Shown here: positions 59,831-64,000 of the stretch, piece by piece | Layout: each line of letters opens with the position of its first letter | How positions within the stretch are numbered: position 1 is the first letter of the stretch | Assembly: GCA_965267185.1 (NCBI GenBank) | Contig: OZ253937.1 | Coordinates: 2,604,001-2,668,000, forward strand | Direction of reading: 5' to 3' | Source: G965267185 sp965267185 | GTDB lineage: Bacteria; Pseudomonadota; Alphaproteobacteria; UBA6615 | Length of the DNA: 64,000 bases | The notes under the pieces: generated by a model | The model's database searches: none | Told to the model about the DNA's origin: nothing | Seen by the model: the letters and a program-made list of their open reading frames with translations, nothing else | Translations under genes and position numbers: made by a program

Positions 59831-60853
59831 TTAGGCCGCTTTGCCGGTCAACAGCGGCTTGAACTTCGAGCCCACTTCCTCAATGCCCTTGAGGTACTTG
59901 GCTGTATCGTTCATGTCGCCATAGTTGATGTATTCCCAAATACCTTTGGCCTTGATTACGGCCTCCTTGTACTCAGGATCGGCGAATACCTTGGTGATCG
60001 TATCATTGAGAATCTTGAACCGGTCCGGATGATCCTTGATCACGCTGGTGTGGATGCCGAAGGCGCGCGACGACAACATCGGCGGCAAGCTCGTACCGAA
60101 ATGCTGGTTCATTGTCGGCGCATTGTTCAGACGGTCGGCAGCAACGTTCTGGTCGTTGAATACCAGAAGCGTCCTCAACGCCGCGCCCTTCGCAGCAACC
60201 GAACCCGACGTCAGAGTGCCGAGATCCATCTCACCGGTCACCACACCGGCGATGGTATTTTTGCCGCCCGACAGGGGAATCAAATTGAATTGCGCGCCGG
60301 TATGCTCGCCGAGCGCCAACAGACCGACCGATGCCGGATGCGCCAGGCGGCTGGTCGACACGTTGAGCGTGCGTTTCTTACCTTCCGCCACCACATCGTC
60401 GATGGTCTTGAACGGACTGTCGGCGCGTACAAAGATCGCACCAGGATCTGTGTCGACCCGGGCAAAATAGGTCAGGTCCTCAAGCGCGAACGTCGGCGGC
60501 TTCACCACCCAGTTGAGAAACTCGGGGCCCATATTGCCGAACAGTAGATTTTGGCCGTTGGCTTCCTTCTTACCCATATAGAATTCGTAGCCAACCCGGC
60601 CCGACGCACCCGGTTTGAAATCGGGTTTGAAGGTCGCATCGAGATATTTCTTCCAGATGCTGGTGAACGCACGCAAATTCCTGTCGGCGCCGCCTCCGGC
60701 TCTTGTCGGCACGGTGACGCTAATGTCTCCCTCCGGGAATCCAGCAGCAAAGGCGCTACGGAACGGTAAGCTAGAGGTGGCTGCGGCGCCGAGCGCAGCG
60801 GCAGAACCGCCGAGTAGCGCGCGGCGGTCGAACGATTTATCGAATAGGCTCAT
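59831..60853 (-). CDS. tctC: TctC/Bug-family substrate-binding protein
   Basis: About 340 residues from ATG 60853 (MSLFDKSFDRRALLGGSAAALGAAATSSLPF, a Tat-like signal with RRALLGG). Bug-fold features are SVTVPTRAGGGADRNLRAF, FKPGASGRVGYEFYMGKKEANGQNLLFGNMG and GALRTLLVFND. It binds the carboxylate in the periplasm for TctAB. The in-frame start at 60877 is less likely. It is preceded by a hydrolase gene on the same strand, 143 bp away. Confidence 0.88.
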   Translation of the reverse strand: MSLFDKSFDRRALLGGSAAALGAAATSSLPFRSAFAAGFPEGDISVTVPTRAGGGADRNLRAFTSIWKKYLDATFKPDFKPGASGRVGYEFYMGKKEANGQNLLFGNMGPEFLNWVVKPPTFALEDLTYFARVDTDPGAIFVRADSPFKTIDDVVAEGKKRTLNVSTSRLAHPASVGLLALGEHTGAQFNLIPLSGGKNTIAGVVTGEMDLGTLTSGSVAAKGAALRTLLVFNDQNVAADRLNNAPTMNQHFGTSLPPMLSSRAFGIHTSVIKDHPDRFKILNDTITKVFADPEYKEAVIKAKGIWEYINYGDMNDTAKYLKGIEEVGSKFKPLLTGKAA

Positions 60854-60996
60854 CAGAGGCCTCCCTTGATGTCTCAACAGTTTATTGTTGTTTTCGAAAC
60901 TCTAGGGGCCCGAGGGGACAGCGACAACTGTATATAAATCACATTAACATGTGAGGAGATGGAACATCTGAACGGCACACCGGACCGAAACACCGT

Positions 60997-61926
60997 TCAC
61001 CCAGTGTAGAGCGGCGCCGGCTGCGTTAGAAACGTATGTAGGACTTGATACGCCATCAGATAATTCTTCTGCTGAAAACTGGCGTGGGAGATTCCCGCCA
61101 TGACCTTGAACTGCTTGTCGGGATTGGGCAGCAGCCGGAAGAACTCCAGCAGATCATCCATCGACGCGATACCGTCCCACTGGCCGCGCATGACGAGGGT
61201 CGGCATGGTTAGCTTTTGCGGGTCAACCACCGGCAGGTTTTCGCACATGTCGACATAGGTGCCGTTGGGAATCGAGTCGTCGAGGGCGCAGATGGCCGCC
61301 GCAAAGGCTTCGACGACGCTGTCCTCGGCGCAACCCGGGTGGTCGCGCGAGAATATGGAACGTACAAAATCGAGATCGATCGGCCGCCGGTTCTGTGCCT
61401 TGAACTCCGGCAATTTCTTGCGCCGGTTCTCCAAGGTGTGGCTGCCTTTACCGGTCCACACCATTGCATCAAGCGCTAGCCGCGCGACCCGCTCGGGATA
61501 GCGCTGAGCGAACAAACCGGCGCGCAGCGCGCCAGATGAAATCCCATACACATGTACCTTATCGACGCCACGAGCCTCGCAGATATAAGCACTAGCGGCA
61601 GCGAGGTCATCTGCACCGTTGGAGATGTCGAAGTTCGAATCCCGGTCTTTGTCGGAACGGCCATAGCCCTCCATATCGATGCACCAAGTGTCGAAACCCC
61701 GTACAGCGAACCAATTCATTGCCGACGAAAACGGCCGGCCGTCCACGTGCAGGTCGAACGTCGGCTGCGACGCCATCGAAGAGCCGTGAACGAATAGCAA
61801 GGTGCCGGCATTATCGGCTAGTGGATTGATAAACTTGCGCCACAGGAACAGGTTGGCGGCGCCCTTCTGAGTCCAATGCTCCTCGCCGACAACATCGGCC
61901 TCGCTGTACTCAGCTGACACACTCAC
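60997..61926 (-). CDS. Alpha/beta hydrolase
   Basis: About 309 residues from GTG 61926, which follows GGGGAGGAAG; the in-frame TTG at 61953 is weaker. The fold is complete: LLFVHGSSMASQPTFDLHVDG (oxyanion loop), GISSGALRAGLFAQRY (nucleophile elbow), MRGQWDGIASMDDLLE (Asp) and AGISHASFQQKN (His). It heads the TTT operon, so it may act on the imported substrate. No signal peptide. Confidence 0.85.
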   Translation of the reverse strand: MSVSAEYSEADVVGEEHWTQKGAANLFLWRKFINPLADNAGTLLFVHGSSMASQPTFDLHVDGRPFSSAMNWFAVRGFDTWCIDMEGYGRSDKDRDSNFDISNGADDLAAASAYICEARGVDKVHVYGISSGALRAGLFAQRYPERVARLALDAMVWTGKGSHTLENRRKKLPEFKAQNRRPIDLDFVRSIFSRDHPGCAEDSVVEAFAAAICALDDSIPNGTYVDMCENLPVVDPQKLTMPTLVMRGQWDGIASMDDLLEFFRLLPNPDKQFKVMAGISHASFQQKNYLMAYQVLHTFLTQPAPLYTG

Positions 61927-62076
61927 ATTCTTCCTCCCCGGAGAGGCAGCCAAATCTATCGCGCCACCGCACGGTCAAATCGATGCGCCCGCAAGCGCCT
62001 TATACGGAAATCGGTGGAAGTTCACCGACGACGCGCGGCTGTCACCGGAATAGCGGCCGCCCGAAACGTTCCCGCT

Positions 62077-63096
62077 CTAGGTCACCGTTTTAAACTGGAC
62101 GACCGAGATCCACATTTTGTCGTTTGAGATATTGCGGAAAAACTCGAGATCGGCCCCCGCATGATCCGCACTCTCGAACGCGCGTAGCGCTTCGATGCTG
62201 CCGTCCGGCCGGCTGAGGCATAAGACGTGGATCGGCGTCGGCTCGCCATCGTCACCGGCATCACCGCCACTTCCATTGGACGGGAACAGGGTGACGGGCG
62301 ACAGCCAAAATTTCTCGTTTGCGATCTTTTCCGACAACGCACAATCGGCAGCGGCGAATTGTTCGTTCTCGTAAATCCGCAGCGCTTCCATAGCACCCGT
62401 CTTCGTGCGCCCACACAACGCGATAACAGCTTTGGTTCCATCGACCAGCAACTGCTGGCTCAAGTCAGGCACATCAACCCCAGGCTGTGCTTCGCCTGTT
62501 CCGTTGTTGTCCGACAACGGCGCCGCGGCGGCTACTCCAGAACCCTGGCTCGGGGTTTGCTCTTCCTGCATTTCGGGCTTTTCCTTCTCACTATCTTCCA
62601 CCCTCGGCGAGGGTACTGGAGGCGTCGAACTATCTACCGGAGCGGCTGGGCTGCCGCCTTTATCTTGCGCTGCCGACGCCGCAGCGATAACGGCATTCAC
62701 GTCGAGATTTAACGAATCGCATAGGGCTTCGATCGGCTCTAGGTCTACATGCTCTCCGGGCGCTTCGGTGTCGGCGACAACGCAGGCGATCCGCGCCAAG
62801 AGCTCCGCCTCGTCGGAGGAGCCGGCTCCCTTACGCGCAACTTCCAGCGCACGCGAGCGCGCCTTGCGCGGGCTTACGCGAAACTCTTCGACGAACCGGT
62901 CAAAGGTTTCGACAAACTCACTGGTATCGAAAATTTTCAGATCAGGGAGGTTATCGAGAATATGATCGATGCGAACCCGCGTGGCGAAACTGACCTTTCC
63001 GTCGGGCGCGCCAACAAGCGCACAAACAGCGATTGTTGCCTCCCAAAATGCCCGGCGTTGATGGCGGCCCATACCCTGGCGCAGTGCTTCCAACAT
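62077..63096 (-). CDS. TerB-like protein with C-terminal duplicated ~50-residue domain
   Basis: A 339-residue protein. Residues ~13-141 match the TerB/tellurite-resistance helical domain (FWEATIAVCALVGAPDGKVSFATRVRIDHIL and IACVVADTEA..VDLEPIEALCDSLNL). A Pro/Ser/Glu-rich linker (about 148-212) follows. The tail has two similar ~50-residue units: 222-271 (AVIALCGRTKTGAMEALRIYE...NEKFWLSPV) and 288-335 (IHVLCLSRPDGSIEALRAFE...NDKMWISVV). I do not recognise this repeat as a named family. The gene stands alone; ATG 63096 has AAGGTG seven bases before it. Confidence 0.75.
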   Translation of the reverse strand: MLEALRQGMGRHQRRAFWEATIAVCALVGAPDGKVSFATRVRIDHILDNLPDLKIFDTSEFVETFDRFVEEFRVSPRKARSRALEVARKGAGSSDEAELLARIACVVADTEAPGEHVDLEPIEALCDSLNLDVNAVIAAASAAQDKGGSPAAPVDSSTPPVPSPRVEDSEKEKPEMQEEQTPSQGSGVAAAAPLSDNNGTGEAQPGVDVPDLSQQLLVDGTKAVIALCGRTKTGAMEALRIYENEQFAAADCALSEKIANEKFWLSPVTLFPSNGSGGDAGDDGEPTPIHVLCLSRPDGSIEALRAFESADHAGADLEFFRNISNDKMWISVVQFKTVT

Positions 63097-63939
63097 CGAA
63101 GCGCACCTTACTCTTAATTATGTTTCCGTTTGACGTGTCAGCGTACTGCAACCGCCGGTCTCTGAAAACTGCAACAGACCCTAAAATTTGGCGAGTTACC
63201 CACGAATTCCATTATTTTCCAGCACTTTCGAGCCCTGTTCGAGTAGAGCGCACATCATGACTGTCAAAAATTTTCATTTGCCATTCGTCGTCAGTGACGC
63301 GTGACATTTCACGACGTCGGGCGAAACGCAAATTCCATGTTTCGGCAATGTGGCGGCACAATCGGTCAACTTCACTTAACTGTGAAATCAATAAATATCC
63401 GCGATGCAGCCTTTGAGCCGTCAGGCGCATTTGCATTTTTTTATTACGCCTCTTTTTCCAACTTTGTGTCGTTCGCGACTCACAAGAAATAGAATAGATT
63501 TTATCCTTAACGAGACTATTTGACTCGATACGCGGGCGGTTTTGAATCCGTCGCACCGAGTTTGAATACTCAAGATTTCTGCGATCCTTCTGCGACGGGC
63601 TGAACCGCTAAAACGTGGCTTAGAGCGAGACCACGACGCACGCCCTGAACCCGGAATTTGGCGCGAAAGGAATCGCTGGCGATCGATGTTTGCAAGACCG
63701 ATCAGAACTCCCCGAAAAAAAATTTTCGCCGGAGCCATGACCGCAACCAGCACAGCTGATGCATACATGAGAACGCCAGCATCTGCGGCCACCAGCTCAC
63801 CAGCGCAAACCGGGTTGTTTCGATTTGACGCCCGCCGACCGGCGCCGCCGGTAACTAAGGTTAATCGGCTGTTAACCATATGCAGGGCAGAGTCGAAATT
63901 AGTGAGCCGTATTCCAGTTTCAACTCGAGGAGGTTCCAG
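63097..63939. other. Gene-poor 843-bp region before a CtrA-box gene
   Basis: No frame with family features. Two minus-strand frames (63212-63556 and 63421-63879) overlap each other and have no ribosome-binding site or recognisable motif. The stretch is richer in A+T than neighbouring genes (for example 63380-63500). Its right end holds a CtrA-type box and a good ribosome-binding site (GAGGAGG at 63926-63932) for the gene at 63940. Confidence 0.6.
63861..63876 (+). promoter_or_regulatory. CtrA-type box (TTAA-N7-TTAAC)
   Basis: TTAATCGGCTGTTAAC is an exact match to the alphaproteobacterial CtrA consensus TTAA-N7-TTAAC. The distance to the ATG at 63940 (64 bp) is normal for an activator site overlapping the promoter. 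It also supports an alphaproteobacterial origin of the window. Confidence 0.65.
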
Positions 63940-64000
63940 ATGACCGCCCTAGCCGATACCGCACTCGTCGACGACGTGTTCGATCTTTTCTCAGAAATTT
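63940..64000 (+). CDS. Start of a gene cut by the window edge
   Basis: ATG 63940 follows GAGGAGG with good spacing and opens an uninterrupted frame to the window end: MTALADTALVDDVFDLFSEI. Twenty residues are too few to name a family. The upstream CtrA box suggests cell-cycle or motility-linked control. Confidence 0.6.
   Translation, partial: MTALADTALVDDVFDLFSEI

Noticed and set aside
63212..63879. Two overlapping minus-strand frames (63212-63556, 63421-63879)
   Set aside because: They overlap in different frames and have no motif. The first could be a small gene from 63436, but the support is too weak.
1..64000. CRISPR arrays, tRNA or rRNA genes, insertion sequences, prophage
   Set aside because: No regular direct repeats with spacers, no cloverleaf-like or conserved rRNA stretches, and no transposase, integrase or phage protein were found by eye.

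Overview
The window is GC-rich and densely coding. It reads as chromosomal DNA of a heterotrophic, probably marine or soil, alphaproteobacterium. The support is a perfect CtrA-type box (TTAA-N7-TTAAC at 63861-63876), TAXI-TRAP and tripartite tricarboxylate (TTT) transporters, a beta-ketoadipate (pca) block, and many small oxidoreductase, cupin, dioxygenase and hydrolase genes typical of metabolically versatile Rhodospirillales- or Rhizobiales-like genomes. This placement is inference. I see no rRNA, tRNA, CRISPR array, phage or insertion sequence.

The most notable result is two in-frame UGA codons at redox-active positions. A DsbA/FrnE-like oxidoreductase (6603-7238, minus) carries TGA where the first cysteine of CPWC should be. 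A carboxymuconolactone decarboxylase (CMD)-family protein (14213-14836, minus) carries TGA where the second cysteine of CxxC should be. In both, a hairpin with a 7-bp stem and a G in the first two loop bases begins its loop at the 21st nucleotide after the UGA, which fits a bacterial SECIS. I therefore annotate both as selenoproteins. The second sits in a tight operon: thioredoxin, Sec-CMD, and a CMD paralogue that has lost both redox residues.

Layout. 1-2.2 kb: end of a CoA-transferase, a CitE-like lyase and a fused double-OsmC protein. 2.2-4.5 kb: LysE exporter, then a MarR regulator with two membrane proteins, controlled by a 40-bp perfect palindrome over the MarR start. 4.5-5.9 kb: a PEP-CTERM surface protein behind a sigma-54-type promoter with two upstream repeat sites. 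5.9-20 kb: redox and catabolic genes (CMDs, FrnE-Sec, GMC oxidase, SDR, cupin, Sec-CMD operon, IlvD-type dehydratase, FMO, OsmC, nitroreductase). 20.5-23.2 kb: lone response regulator, cupin, CREST-type membrane protein, 3-hydroxyanthranilate dioxygenase. 23.4-32.1 kb: minus-strand genes including two core-MetE-like methyltransferases, a methylenetetrahydrofolate reductase and a SAM methyltransferase with a possible DNA-binding N-terminus. 32.2-39.2 kb: amidohydrolase, alpha/beta hydrolase, ankyrin protein, glycerate kinase, VOC protein, sulfatase. 39.4-43.7 kb: second double-OsmC gene plus pcaC-like, pcaH, pcaG and pcaB. 43.7-53.1 kb: TauD dioxygenase, TAXI-TRAP transporter, FAD monooxygenase, and a divergent hydrolase/TIM-barrel/2OG-oxygenase/GST operon. 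53-62 kb: amidohydrolase, lipoprotein hydrolase, secreted protein, LVIVD protein, TTT transporter and hydrolase. 62-64 kb: a TerB-like protein with a C-terminal duplicated domain, a gene-poor stretch and the start of a CtrA-box gene.

Together the genes describe uptake of organic acids and aromatic breakdown products, ring cleavage of protocatechuate and 3-hydroxyanthranilate, one-carbon/methyl transfer, and a thiol/selenol redox layer. Two inverted copies of a palindromic ~130-bp repeat lie at 23.2 and 36.8 kb.
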